A DNA stretch of 64,000 nt from Streptomyces griseofuscus. Its GTDB lineage: Bacteria; Actinomycetota; Actinomycetes; Streptomycetales; Streptomycetaceae. The notes beneath the pieces were generated by a model, which was not told where the DNA came from, did not search any database, and worked only from the letters and a program-made list of their open reading frames with translations. The stretch spans positions 2,480,001-2,544,000 of the forward strand of contig NZ_CP051006.1 in the NCBI RefSeq assembly GCF_014673495.1, in the 5' to 3' direction. The position numbers and the translations under genes are program-made. Shown piece by piece: positions 17,611 through 28,420 of the stretch (position 1 is the stretch's first letter; each line of letters starts with the position of its first letter).

Positions 17611-17715
17611 GGGCCCCAGCGTACGGCTCGCGTACGACAACGGCGCGGGGCACTCTGTGGAGCACGGCGGAGGGGGTGCGCAGCCCCTCTTCTGGCACGC
17701 TTCACGATATGGAAC

Positions 17716-17731
17716 ACTGGTCTAGACAACC
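17716..17731. promoter_or_regulatory. DasR-responsive element (dre) upstream of ptsH
   Basis: ACTGGTCTAGACAACC matches the known dre consensus ACTGGTCTAGACCACT at all of the first 12 positions. It ends 24 nt before the ptsH ATG. DasR is the GlcNAc-responsive GntR repressor of the PTS in Streptomyces, and ptsH is an established target, so this is the expected operator. It could also influence the divergent acetyltransferase gene. Confidence 0.88.
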
Positions 17732-17755
17732 CTGAACAGTGAAGGGCAGCAACAC

Positions 17756-18037
17756 ATGGCTGAGCGCCGCGTCAACGTCGGCTGGGCCGAGGGTCTTCAC
17801 GCCCGCCCCGCCTCCATCTTCGTCCGGGCCGCCACGGCCGCAGGCATCCCGGTGACGATCTGCAAGGCCGGTGGCACCCCGGTCAACGCGGCCTCCATGC
17901 TGGGCGTTCTGGGCCTGGGCGCCCAGGGCGGCGAGGAGATCGTGCTCGCCTCCGATGCCGAGGGCGCGGACGCCGCCCTGGACCGGCTGGCCAAGCTGGT
18001 CGCCGAGGGCCTGGAAGAGCTGCCCGAGACGGTCTGA
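17756..18037 (+). CDS. ptsH: HPr phosphocarrier protein of the PTS
   Basis: HPr passes phosphate from enzyme I to the IIA domains of sugar permeases, notably for N-acetylglucosamine. The 93-residue protein has the active-site block EGLHARPAS with His15. A serine-containing segment (VNAASMLGVLGLGA, Ser47) sits where Firmicutes HPr is regulated by HPr kinase. GAAGGG precedes the ATG at a suitable distance. Monocistronic, under a dre operator and closed by a terminator. Confidence 0.96.
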   Translation: MAERRVNVGWAEGLHARPASIFVRAATAAGIPVTICKAGGTPVNAASMLGVLGLGAQGGEEIVLASDAEGADAALDRLAKLVAEGLEELPETV

Positions 18038-18090
18038 GCGGGATCCGGGTCCGTCCGCGCGGACCCGGGACGATCCGAGCGGGATATCGA

Positions 18091-18125
18091 GAAGCCGCGC
18101 CATCCTCAGTGGGTGGCGCGGCTTC
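18091..18125 (+). terminator. Terminator of ptsH
   Basis: Twelve-bp perfect stem (GAAGCCGCGCCA at 18091-18102, TGGCGCGGCTTC at 18114-18125) with an 11-nt loop, 53 nt after the ptsH stop. It could also act for the convergent GntR gene. Confidence 0.85.
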
Positions 18126-18251
18126 CGCGTTTTCGGCGCGCCACCGTATTGGTCGCGGCCGGCATTCACCGTGACCCGTTCACGGGAATTCAGGGCATCC
18201 GGAAATACACGGCCGTCGAATATCCCGCCCACTTTGTATACGGCACCGGTG

Positions 18252-18938
18252 TTAATTCCCCGCACCGGACATGTTTACGACATGTTGCGAAGTCCGCGTG
18301 CGCGGCGCGGCCCCGGGGACGCGCAGCCGGTGCGCCGCCGTCGCCCGCTCGGTGTGCAGCGCGGTCACCGCGCGGGCGCGCTCGCCGTCGCCGCGGGCCA
18401 CCGCGTCCACGATCGCGCCGTGCTCCGCCCAGGTCCCGACCACGTCGGGCGGGGTGTCCACCGTGTACATCCAGGCGATCTTGTGGCGCAGCTGGACGAG
18501 TGCCGAGGTCAGCGAGGGGCTGCCGCAGGACTGGGCCAGCGTCTCGTGGAACCAGCCGTCCAGGGCGCGGAGATCCTCGCTGCCGCCCCGCCTGGCGCGC
18601 TCCTGGCCCAGCCGGACCAGTCCGCGCAGCACCTTCAGATGGGCCTCGGTACGGCGCCGGGCGGCGCGCGCGGCACCGAGCGGCTCCAGCAGCAGGCGCA
18701 TCTCCAGCAGGTCGGCGGCCTCCTGCTCGGTCGGCTCGGCCACGCACGCGCCCGCGTGCCGGCGGGTCACCACGAAGCCCTCCGCCTCCAAGGTGCGCAG
18801 GGCCTCGCGCACGGGGACGCGGGAGACGCCGTAGCGGCGGGCGAGCACCTCCTCGGTGAGGCGGCCGCCGCGTTCGAGGGCGCCGGCGACGATGTCGTCC
18901 CGGATCGCCGTGCACACCGATTGCGCCGGAATACGCAT
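18252..18938 (-). CDS. GntR-family transcriptional regulator (FCD type)
   Basis: A 228-residue regulator. The N-terminal winged helix has the recognition region LARRYGVSRVPVREALRTLE (about residues 33-52). The C-terminal FCD ligand domain (about 75-210) has HxxD-type candidate metal ligands in LDGWFHETLAQSCGS and an EHGAIVDAVARGD end. ATG 18938 was chosen because GGAGG lies 6 nt upstream (18945-18949); a longer start is not needed. The regulon is unknown. It stands alone between convergent ptsH and the divergently spaced peptidase, so an autoregulatory site is likely within 18939-19080. Confidence 0.85.
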   Translation of the reverse strand: MRIPAQSVCTAIRDDIVAGALERGGRLTEEVLARRYGVSRVPVREALRTLEAEGFVVTRRHAGACVAEPTEQEAADLLEMRLLLEPLGAARAARRRTEAHLKVLRGLVRLGQERARRGGSEDLRALDGWFHETLAQSCGSPSLTSALVQLRHKIAWMYTVDTPPDVVGTWAEHGAIVDAVARGDGERARAVTALHTERATAAHRLRVPGAAPRTRTSQHVVNMSGAGN

Positions 18939-19090
18939 GACCGACCTCCGCCTTAATACCCGCGACACGACACCGACGACGGACGCGTTTTTCCGTGACT
19001 CTATTCCACCGCGCCGTAATTTCCGATGGCGGGCCCCGAACCATGGATATTTTTTGGACAGGATCCGGCGAGAACCGCCGGGGAATGGCG

Positions 19091-19119
19091 AAAGCCCCGG
19101 CCGGGTGGGCCAGGGCTTT
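19091..19119. terminator. Hairpin after the M23 peptidase gene
   Basis: AAAGCCC (19091-19097) pairs with GGGCTTT (19113-19119), with an inner GGCC/GGCC stem, 19 nt past the peptidase stop codon. Confidence 0.7.
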
Positions 19120-19137
19120 CGATGCCGTGCGGGTCGG

Positions 19138-19881
19138 TCAGACGTTCACGCCGTGGCCGCGGAGGTAGGCGAGGGGGTCGACGTCGGAGCCGTAGTCGGG
19201 GCCGCTGCGCGCCTCGAAGTGCAGATGCGGGCCGGTGGCATTGCCGGTCGCGCCGGACAGGCCGATCTGCTGGCCCGCGGTGACCTGCTGGCCCACCGTG
19301 ACACCGATGGACGACAGATGGCCGTACTGGGTGTACATGCCGTCGGCCATGCGGAGCACGATCTGGTTGCCGTACGCCCCGCCCCAGCCGGTGGAGACGA
19401 CGGTGCCGACGCCGACCGCATGCACGGGGGTGCCGGTCATGGCGTGGAAGTCGATGCCGGTGTGGGAGCCGGAGGACCACAGAGAGCTGCTGGCCTTGTA
19501 ACCGGTGGACACGTAGGAGTGCGCGATCGGCGCCACGAAGGCGTTCAGCCGCTTGCGCTCGGCCTCGCGGGCGGCGCGGGCCTTGGCCGCACGGGCCTCC
19601 TTGGCGCGCACCGCGGCGGCCTTCTCGGCCGCCTCGTGCTCGGCGATCCGCTGCTGGGCGACGGCCTGGGCGTCGATGTGCTCGGCGAGGTCGTCGCTGG
19701 CGGTGAGCACCGGGGTGAGGCCGGTCTGCTCGACGGTGTGCTCGGCGGCGAGCGCCGGGGACGCGGCGAGGGTGCCGATGACACCGGTGGTCGTCAGGGC
19801 CGCGACGCCGGCCGCCTGGGCGGTGGCGCGCTTGACCCGGCCGGGCTTGCGGTGCTTCCCGGTGGCGCATATGAACGCCAT
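19138..19881 (-). CDS. Secreted M23 (LytM/lysostaphin-like) peptidoglycan endopeptidase
   Basis: A 247-residue exported cell-wall hydrolase. The N-terminus is a signal peptide with basic residues up to about 18 and cleavage near Ala-Leu-Ala-Ala (about 43-46). A helical coiled region rich in Ala/Glu/Arg (about 75-115) follows, then the M23 zinc domain with HTGIDFHAMTGTPV (first His and Asp) and GPHLHFEARSG (HxH). It likely cleaves peptide cross-links during growth or spore germination. The 5' leader carries a ydaO c-di-AMP riboswitch, so expression should answer to c-di-AMP, as known for Streptomyces muralytic genes. ATG at 19881. Confidence 0.9.
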   Translation of the reverse strand: MAFICATGKHRKPGRVKRATAQAAGVAALTTTGVIGTLAASPALAAEHTVEQTGLTPVLTASDDLAEHIDAQAVAQQRIAEHEAAEKAAAVRAKEARAAKARAAREAERKRLNAFVAPIAHSYVSTGYKASSSLWSSGSHTGIDFHAMTGTPVHAVGVGTVVSTGWGGAYGNQIVLRMADGMYTQYGHLSSIGVTVGQQVTAGQQIGLSGATGNATGPHLHFEARSGPDYGSDVDPLAYLRGHGVNV

Positions 19882-19904
19882 GCGTGTGGCTGTTCCTTTC
19901 CTTC

Positions 19905-20050
19905 CCTCTCGCCTACCGGGTTAGCTGACGGGTTCGGAGCAGGAAGGTCTCCTACGGGCCCCGCGCTCGCGCACGGACGCCCGATTCACCCCAGGGACAT
20001 GTGGGTCCCCGGCTCCCCTGACTCGCGTCTCGGGGACTCGGCGATGGCTG
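19905..20050 (-). ncRNA. ydaO-yuaA c-di-AMP riboswitch
   Basis: Read on the minus strand, the leader holds the conserved ydaO blocks in order: GGGGAGCCGGGGACCCAC, GGGGTGAATCGGGCG, GTAGGAGACCTTCCTGCTC, CGAACCCGTCAGCTAACC, CGGTAGGCGAGAGGG. The closing P1 helix is TCGCC (20044-20040) with GGCGA (19913-19909). Only about 28 nt, containing the AAGGAAAGGA ribosome site, separate the aptamer from the peptidase ATG. No stand-alone terminator is visible there, so control could be translational or through an alternative fold. Ligand and cell-wall target follow known Streptomyces examples such as rpfA. Confidence 0.93.
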
Positions 20051-20096
20051 TCCGGTGCCGCGGCTGCGGCGCACTGCCCGACGGACAACCCGGACG

Positions 20097-20126
20097 ACGC
20101 TAAGCGGACCGGCTCTCAATCCTCAA
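20097..20126 (-). promoter_or_regulatory. Candidate promoter of the riboswitch-peptidase transcript
   Basis: On the minus strand TTGAGG (20126-20121) and TAGCGT (20102-20097) are 18 nt apart and approximate a principal-sigma promoter. Initiation near 20090 would place the whole ydaO aptamer inside a leader of about 210 nt. Confidence 0.45.
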
Positions 20127-20216
20127 ACAGAACGCGGCTTTTGTAGCGCATCCCACAGGGCAGACGGGCAACCTCCGCCTCAATTCGGACATCTTGTGGA
20201 GAGAGTGGAACAAAGT

Positions 20217-20250
20217 GGGGCCCTGACGGCCCGTGGGCCGTCAGGGCCCC
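20217..20250. terminator. Terminator of the M16 peptidase operon
   Basis: Perfect 16-bp stem (GGGGCCCTGACGGCCC at 20217-20232 and its complement at 20235-20250) with a 2-nt loop, 29 nt past the stop of the downstream M16 gene. Confidence 0.88.
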
Positions 20251-20279
20251 ACCCGTAAGGGGGCCGTCCGGGTGCGCGG

Positions 20280-21671
20280 TTACTCGGCCGCCACCACGGT
20301 GACCTCGCCGATGCCCAGCGCCTCCACCGGCGCCTTGATCTCCGAGGCGTCACCCACGAGAACCGTCACCAGACGGTCCACCGGGAAGGCGTTGACGGCC
20401 GCCGCGGTGGCCTCCACGGTGCCCGTCGCGGCCAACTGCCGGTAGAGCGTCGCCTGGAAGTCGTCGGGCAGATGCTGCTCCACCTGGTCGGCGAGCGTGC
20501 CCGCGACGGCCGCCGCGGTCTCGTACTTCAGCGGCGCGACCCCGACCAGGTTCTGTACGGCGACGTCCCGCTCGGCGTCGGTCAGGCCCTCCGCCGCGAG
20601 GGTGCGCAGCACCTTCCACAGGTCGTCGAGCGCGGGGCCGGTGTTGGGCGTGTCCACGGAGCCGCTGATGGCCAGCATGGAGGCGCCGTTGCCGTCGGGT
20701 CCGGAGCGGAGCACCTGACCGAACGCGCGCACACCGTAGGTGTAGCCCTTCTCCTCGCGCAGGACGCGGTCCAGGCGGGAGGTCAGGGTGCCGCCGAGGC
20801 AGTAGGTGCCGAGTACCTGGGCGGGCCACACCCGGTCGTGCCGGTCCGAGCCGACCCGGCCGATGAGCAGCTGCGTCTGGACGGCGCCGGGCCGGTCCAC
20901 GATGACGACACGCCCGGTGTCGTCGGCCGTGACCGCGGGCACGGGGCGGGGTTCGCCCGGGGTGCCGGCCCAGGCGCCCAGGGTCTCGCCGAGCAGCGCG
21001 TCCAGGTCGATGCCGGTGAGGTCGCCGACCACGACCGCGGTGGCGGTGGCGGGGCGCACGTGGCGGTCGTAGAAGGCGCGTACGGCGGCCGCGTCGATCT
21101 TCTCGACGGTCTCCTCGGTGCCCTGGCGCGGCCGGGACATGCGCGAAGTCGCCGGGAACAGCTCCTTGGAGAGCTCCTTGGCGGCGCGGCGGGCCGGGCT
21201 GGCCAGCTCATGCGGGATCTCGTCCAGGCGGTTGCGGACCAGCCGCTCGATCTCGCTCTCGGCGAAGGCGGGGGCCCGCAGCGCGTCGGCGACGAGGCCG
21301 AGACCCTTGGCCAGGCGCGAGGCGGGGACCTCCAGGCTGATCCGGACGCCGGGGTGGTCCGCGTGGGCGTCCAGGGTGGCGCCCGCGCGCTCCAGCTCGG
21401 CGGCGAACTCCTCGGCGGAGTGCTTGTCGGTGCCCTCGGAGAAGGCGCGCGCCATGATGGTCGCGACGCCGTCCAGGCCGGTCGGCTCGGCGTCCAGGGG
21501 GGCGTCCAGGAGCACCTCGACGGCGACGACCTGCTGGCCGGGACGGTGGCAGCGCAGCACGGTCAGGCCGTTGTCGAGCGCGCCGCGCTCGGGGGCCGGG
21601 AAGGCCCACGGCTTCGCCTCACCGGCCTGCGGCTGCGGGTGGAAGTCCATGGTGGCGAGCTGCTCGGTCAC
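20280..21671 (-). CDS. M16-family peptidase-like protein, non-catalytic partner
   Basis: A 463-residue insulinase/pitrilysin-family protein with N- and C-terminal M16 domains but no HxxEH zinc motif; the equivalent stretch reads FSEGTDKHSAEEFAAELERA. In two-subunit M16 enzymes one chain lacks the zinc site and completes the chamber, and this gene fits that role beside its neighbour. The GTG start at 21671 overlaps the TGA of the catalytic gene (GTGA), showing tight translational coupling. Substrate is unknown; bacterial homologues are processing peptidases. Confidence 0.87.
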   Translation of the reverse strand: MTEQLATMDFHPQPQAGEAKPWAFPAPERGALDNGLTVLRCHRPGQQVVAVEVLLDAPLDAEPTGLDGVATIMARAFSEGTDKHSAEEFAAELERAGATLDAHADHPGVRISLEVPASRLAKGLGLVADALRAPAFAESEIERLVRNRLDEIPHELASPARRAAKELSKELFPATSRMSRPRQGTEETVEKIDAAAVRAFYDRHVRPATATAVVVGDLTGIDLDALLGETLGAWAGTPGEPRPVPAVTADDTGRVVIVDRPGAVQTQLLIGRVGSDRHDRVWPAQVLGTYCLGGTLTSRLDRVLREEKGYTYGVRAFGQVLRSGPDGNGASMLAISGSVDTPNTGPALDDLWKVLRTLAAEGLTDAERDVAVQNLVGVAPLKYETAAAVAGTLADQVEQHLPDDFQATLYRQLAATGTVEATAAAVNAFPVDRLVTVLVGDASEIKAPVEALGIGEVTVVAAE

Positions 21672-23062
21672 TTGGCCGTCTCCTCGTTCTCGTTTCCGGC
21701 CTCTACGGTGGCCTCCGACTCCGGGTCCTCCGGCACATCGGCGTCCTCGACGGCCTGCGGGGACTTCGGTTCGTAGACCAGGACGGCGCGGTTGTCGGGG
21801 CGCAGCCGGGCCTTGGCGACCTCCCGGACCTCCTCGGGGGTGACCTCCAGGATGCGCTGCACGGCGTTCAGGGCGAGCTGCGGGTCGCCGAACAGGACGG
21901 CGTAGCGGCACAGTTCGTCGGCGCGGCCCGCGACGGTGCCGAGCCGGTCCAGCCACTCGCGCTCCAACTGGGCCTGGGCGCGCTCCATCTCCTCCGCGGT
22001 GGGGCCCTCCTCGGCGAACCGGGCCAGCTCCTCGTCGATGGCGGTCTCGATGACCGGCACCTCGACATCGCCGGAGGTCTTCACGTCCAGCCAGCCCATG
22101 GAGGGCGCCCCGGCCAGCCGCAGCAGCCCGAAGCCGGCCGCGACGGCCGTACGGTCGCGCCGCACCAGCCGGTTGTACAGCCGCGAGGACTCGCCGCCGC
22201 CGAGGACGGTCAGGGCGAGGTCGGCCGCGTCGCAGTCGCGCGTGCCGTCCTGCGGCAGCCGGTAGGCGGCCATCAGGGCGCGCGCCGGGACCTCCTCGAC
22301 GACGACCTCGCGCAGCTGCTCGCCGATGACCTCCGGCAGGGAGCCGTCGCGGGGCGCGGACTTGCCGTCATGGCCCGGGATGGAGCCGAAGTACTTCTCG
22401 ATCCAGGCGAGGGTCTGCTCGGGGTCGATGTCGCCGACCACGGAGAGCACCGCGTTGTTCGGCGCGTAATAGGTGCGGAAGAACTGGCGGGCGTCCTCCA
22501 GGGTGGCCGCGTCCAGGTCCGCCATCGAGCCGATCGGCGTGTGGTGGTAGGGGTGGCCCTCGGGGTACGACAGGGCGGTCAGCTTCTCGAACGCGGTGCC
22601 GTAGGGGACGTTGTCGTAGCGCTGGCGGCGCTCGTTCTTGACGACGTCGCGCTGGTTCTCCATGGACTCGTCGTCCAGCGCGGTCAGCAGCGAGCCCATG
22701 CGGTCGGCCTCAAGCCAGAGCGCGAGCTCCAGCTGGTGGGCGGGCATGGTCTCGAAGTAGTTGGTGCGCTCGAAGCTGGTGGTGCCGTTGAGCGAGCCGC
22801 CGGCGCCCTGCACCAGTTCGAAGTGGCCGTTGCCCTTGACCTGCCCGGAACCCTGGAACATCAGGTGCTCGAAGAGGTGGGCCAGGCCGGTGCGCCCCTC
22901 GACCTCGTGGCGGGAGCCGACGTCGTACCAGAGGCAGACCGCCGCCACGGGGGTCAGGTGGTCCTCGGAGAGCACCACGCGCAGACCGTTGGCCAGGCGA
23001 TGCTCGGTCGCTGTCAGGCCCCCGGAGCCTGCCTGGGCTGTGGTCGTGTGACCCATGGGCAT
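21668..23062 (-). CDS. M16-family zinc metallopeptidase, catalytic subunit
   Basis: A 464-residue processing-peptidase-like enzyme. The inverted zinc motif HLFEH is at residues 62-66, with a downstream glutamate region around ESMENQRDVVKNERRQRYDN that supplies the third ligand, and a C-terminal M16 domain. The acidic C-terminus (EDPESEATVEAGNENEETAK) is probably flexible. ATG 23062 was chosen for the AAGGGA site just upstream; ATG 23056 is an alternative. First gene of a two-gene operon that diverges from parC. Confidence 0.9.
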   Translation of the reverse strand: MPMGHTTTAQAGSGGLTATEHRLANGLRVVLSEDHLTPVAAVCLWYDVGSRHEVEGRTGLAHLFEHLMFQGSGQVKGNGHFELVQGAGGSLNGTTSFERTNYFETMPAHQLELALWLEADRMGSLLTALDDESMENQRDVVKNERRQRYDNVPYGTAFEKLTALSYPEGHPYHHTPIGSMADLDAATLEDARQFFRTYYAPNNAVLSVVGDIDPEQTLAWIEKYFGSIPGHDGKSAPRDGSLPEVIGEQLREVVVEEVPARALMAAYRLPQDGTRDCDAADLALTVLGGGESSRLYNRLVRRDRTAVAAGFGLLRLAGAPSMGWLDVKTSGDVEVPVIETAIDEELARFAEEGPTAEEMERAQAQLEREWLDRLGTVAGRADELCRYAVLFGDPQLALNAVQRILEVTPEEVREVAKARLRPDNRAVLVYEPKSPQAVEDADVPEDPESEATVEAGNENEETAK

Positions 23063-23084
23063 GTACGTCCCTTCGCGAGCGGAG

Positions 23085-23101
23085 GCGGTTGTGAAAACCG
23101 C
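23085..23101. promoter_or_regulatory. Small inverted repeat GCGGTT-N5-AACCGC
   Basis: A perfect 6-bp inverted repeat lies 23 nt upstream of the M16 start, inside the 294-bp divergent promoter region shared with parC. It might be an operator or an mRNA leader stem. Nothing identifies the factor. Confidence 0.25.
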
Positions 23102-23356
23102 GTTCTTCCTGCCGTTCCTGCCACTGTATGCAAAGCGTGCGAGGCCCCGGCGAAGTTCCCGCGGCACGTACGCCGACAGCGGATCGCGTAGCCTGCCTCG
23201 CACCCGGATCACGGTGATCGTCCGGGGCGGCGGTCCGGGTTGTCAGTGCCCCGGTCCACAATGGTCCGCGACAGATCCGTCAGACGCTTCAGCACGAGCG
23301 AGCCGAAGGGTGCGCGCCCCGAAGGCGAGCGACCAGATCAGGAGGAGCCGGCAGCG

Positions 23357-25816
<2,460 letters not shown>

Positions 25817-26935
25817 CTAGCCGCCGTAGGGCTCCGGGTCGGGTTCGTCCTCGGAGCCCTGTACGTAGCGCAGGACGCCCCACATGCCGTGCTCGTCGGC
25901 GTGCGGGGCGTCGCTCTCGCAGCCCTTCAGTTCCGTGCCGAGCGCCTCGGTGTCGATGCCGGAGCCGATCAGCACCAGCTGGGTGCGGCGTTCTTCGGCG
26001 GGCGCCCAGGGCTCGGGGTAGAAGCGCAGGAACCGGCCGACGGCGTGCATGGTGTACCGGTTGCGGAGGTCGTTGGGGCCGAGGTCGACATGTCCCTTGA
26101 TCCGGTACAGCCCCTCGGGCCGGCTGTCCAGGAACCGCATCAGACGGCGCGGGTCCAGAGGGACGCCGGAGACGAAGGACAGGCTGTCGTAGCCGGTGTG
26201 CAGGTGTCCTGCGTGGCCGTTGCCGCCGAGGCCGTCCGTGCCGTCGTCGTCGCCCTGGTCGTGCAGATCGTCGAAGGACAGCTGGCCGATGCGTTCCTCG
26301 CTCGGCCGGCAGTCGAAGAGGAACTCGGGGTCGACGCGCCCGTAGGTGGCGGGCACGACGGCGGCCCGGTCGGTCAGCGACCCCACCAGAGCGAGCACCC
26401 GTTCGGGGTCCGCGGCCCGGTCCAGCTTGTTGACGACGGCCAGGTCGGCGAGGGCGAGATGCCGGTCGATCTCGGGGTGCCGCGCGCGCGTGTCGTCGAA
26501 CTCGGCGGCGTCCACGACCTCGACCAGACCGCCGTACACGATGCCGGGATGCTCGCTGGCGAGCACCATCCGCACCAGTTCCTGGGGTTCGGCGAGTCCG
26601 CTGGCCTCGATGACGATCACATCGACACCGGCCTCGGGCGCGGCGAGCTTGCCCAGGTAGACGTCGAGTTCACCGGCGTCCACGGCACAGCACAGGCAGC
26701 CGTTGCCGAGGGAGACGGTGGAGTCGCCGAGGGCACCCGCGACGGCCAGCGCGTCGATCTCTATGGCGCCGAAGTCATTGACGATCGCCCCGATCCTGCT
26801 GCCCGCGCTGCGGTGCAGCAGGTGATTGAGGAGCGTGGTCTTCCCCGAGCCGAGAAACCCGGCCAGGACGACGACCGGAATCTGCTGATGGGGACGACGA
26901 CCGCCGTCCGTCTCGTGCGCCGAGCTGTTCCCCAA
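25817..26935 (-). CDS. CobW/COG0523 family GTP-binding metal chaperone
   Basis: A 372-residue G3E-family P-loop GTPase. Visible are Walker [10 protein letters not shown] (26-34), the metal motif GNGCLCCAV (CxCC), switch motifs, NKLDRA for guanine recognition, and a C-terminal CobW_C domain. Between the domains lies an Asp/Gly/His-rich loop ([20 protein letters not shown]) suited to holding zinc or another metal. The start appears to be TTG at 26935, preceded by a GGAGAAAGG ribosome site. No Zur box was found upstream, so the metal and regulation are open. Confidence 0.85.
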   Translation of the reverse strand: MGNSSAHETDGGRRPHQQIPVVVLAGFLGSGKTTLLNHLLHRSAGSRIGAIVNDFGAIEIDALAVAGALGDSTVSLGNGCLCCAVDAGELDVYLGKLAAPEAGVDVIVIEASGLAEPQELVRMVLASEHPGIVYGGLVEVVDAAEFDDTRARHPEIDRHLALADLAVVNKLDRAADPERVLALVGSLTDRAAVVPATYGRVDPEFLFDCRPSEERIGQLSFDDLHDQGDDDGTDGLGGNGHAGHLHTGYDSLSFVSGVPLDPRRLMRFLDSRPEGLYRIKGHVDLGPNDLRNRYTMHAVGRFLRFYPEPWAPAEERRTQLVLIGSGIDTEALGTELKGCESDAPHADEHGMWGVLRYVQGSEDEPDPEPYGG

Positions 26936-27151
26936 GGGGCGACCTTTCTCCTGTGACCGGGCTGCGGACCAGGATAAAAGGGTTCGGGGGTGAGAACGGG
27001 CGGCGGGAGGGGCGGCCGAAGGCGCCCGAGGTGGCGCGGGGCGCGTCCCGGTCCCGGAATCCGGCAGAAGGACTCGGACCCGGGCGGCCCGATCGACCCG
27101 GCGAGGGGGTCGGCCCGGCGAGGCGCACGGCCCGCTGGGGTGGTCGGCCCG

Positions 27152-28300
27152 TCACACCGCCGGTTCCGGCCCCACATACCGCGCCGCCGGGCGGATGATC
27201 TTCGAGTCGGCGGCCTGTTCCAGGATGTTGGCGCTCCAGCCCACCACCCGGCCCGCCGCGAAGGTCGGGGTGAACATCTCCCGGGGCAGGCCGCACAGTT
27301 CCATGACCACCCCGGCGTAGAACTCGACGTTGGTGTGGAGTTCACGGCCGGGCTTCAGCTCGGCGAGGACGGCTTCGACCCGGCGTTCGACCTCCACCGC
27401 GAACTCCACCCGGGGGCCCCCGAAGCCGAGGGCGATCTCCCGGAGCATCCGCGAACGCGGGTCCTCCGTGCGGTAGACGGCGTGTCCAAAGCCCATGATC
27501 CGCTCGCCGGCCAGCACCCGTTCCCGGATCCAGGCATCGACACGGTCAGGCGTGCCGATCTCGTCCAGTGTGTCCAGGGCCCGGCTGGGCGCCCCTCCGT
27601 GCAACGGACCGGACAGTGCGCCCACGGCACCGGTGAGACAGGCCGCCGCGTCGGCCCCGGTGGACGCGATGACCCGGGCCGTAAAGGTTGATGCATTGAA
27701 TCCGTGATCAATGGTGGAGATCAAGTATTGCTCGACCGCCCGCGCTCGGCGTGGATCGGGCACCGAACCGGTCAACATGTACAGGTAGTTGGCGGCGTGC
27801 GGCAGGTCCTCCCGCGGCTCCACGGGCTCAAGCCCCCGCCCCAGCCGGTACAGCGCGGTGAGCAACGTGGGTACGGCGGCGCAGGCGGCGAGCGTGTCGG
27901 CGCGGCGCCGGTCGGCGTCCAGGTCGTACAGCGGCCGGAATCCCCGTGCCGCGCCCAGCAGGGACAGCCCGGTGCGCAGTCCGGCCAGCGGACCGGAGAC
28001 GCGGCTCGCGGCGGCGATCGCGGGCAGGCTCGCCCGGACCTCCTCGGGCAGCCGCCGCAGCGCCGCGGTCTCGGCGGCGAAGGCGGCAGCACGCTCGGCG
28101 TCCGGCAGGGTGCCGTGCACGAGCAGGTGCCAGACGTCCTCGAAACGGCGAGTGGCGGCGAGGTCGACGGCGGAGTACTGCCGGTAGTGGTAGAAGCCCT
28201 CCTGCCCCCGTACGTCGCCGATCTCCGTCTCGGTGACGACGACACCGGCGAGACCGCGGGGGACGTCGACGAGGGGCGTTGCGGTCCTGTTGATGGCCAT
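27152..28300 (-). CDS. Citrate synthase-like protein (citrate synthase 2 family)
   Basis: A 382-residue enzyme of the citrate/methylcitrate synthase fold. Active-site blocks are retained: SGPLHGGAPSRAL and GFGHAVYRTEDPRSRML, plus the C-terminal arginine region. ATG 28300 has GAGAGGACAATC just upstream. It diverges from a second, HTH-bearing citrate-synthase-like gene across an AT-rich palindrome. The arrangement suggests shared regulation. Whether it makes citrate, methylcitrate or another condensation product cannot be told; the housekeeping citrate synthase of Streptomyces is encoded elsewhere. Confidence 0.85.
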   Translation of the reverse strand: MAINRTATPLVDVPRGLAGVVVTETEIGDVRGQEGFYHYRQYSAVDLAATRRFEDVWHLLVHGTLPDAERAAAFAAETAALRRLPEEVRASLPAIAAASRVSGPLAGLRTGLSLLGAARGFRPLYDLDADRRRADTLAACAAVPTLLTALYRLGRGLEPVEPREDLPHAANYLYMLTGSVPDPRRARAVEQYLISTIDHGFNASTFTARVIASTGADAAACLTGAVGALSGPLHGGAPSRALDTLDEIGTPDRVDAWIRERVLAGERIMGFGHAVYRTEDPRSRMLREIALGFGGPRVEFAVEVERRVEAVLAELKPGRELHTNVEFYAGVVMELCGLPREMFTPTFAAGRVVGWSANILEQAADSKIIRPAARYVGPEPAV

Positions 28301-28354
28301 GATTGTCCTCTCTGAGCTTGATCCGACTGTCCACTCTTGACGTAAAACCTGTCA

Positions 28355-28373
28355 ATATTGATTGAATCAATAT
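28355..28373. promoter_or_regulatory. AT-rich palindromic operator ATATTGATT-G-AATCAATAT
   Basis: A perfect 9-bp inverted repeat with a 1-nt spacer, almost pure A/T in a genome that is mostly G/C, lies between the two divergent citrate-synthase-like genes. A second, overlapping perfect palindrome TCAATATTGA occupies 28352-28361. The position fits a dual operator for both promoters. The HTH-containing citrate-synthase protein encoded alongside is an attractive but untested binder. Confidence 0.7.
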
Positions 28374-28420
28374 AAAGAGGTTGGCCATCAAGATGTGCAG
28401 AGACCGCTACGGTGACCCTC

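Noticed and set aside
26936..27151. Zur operator upstream of the CobW-type GTPase gene
   Set aside because: No AT-rich TGAAAATGATTTTCA-like sequence is present in the upstream region.
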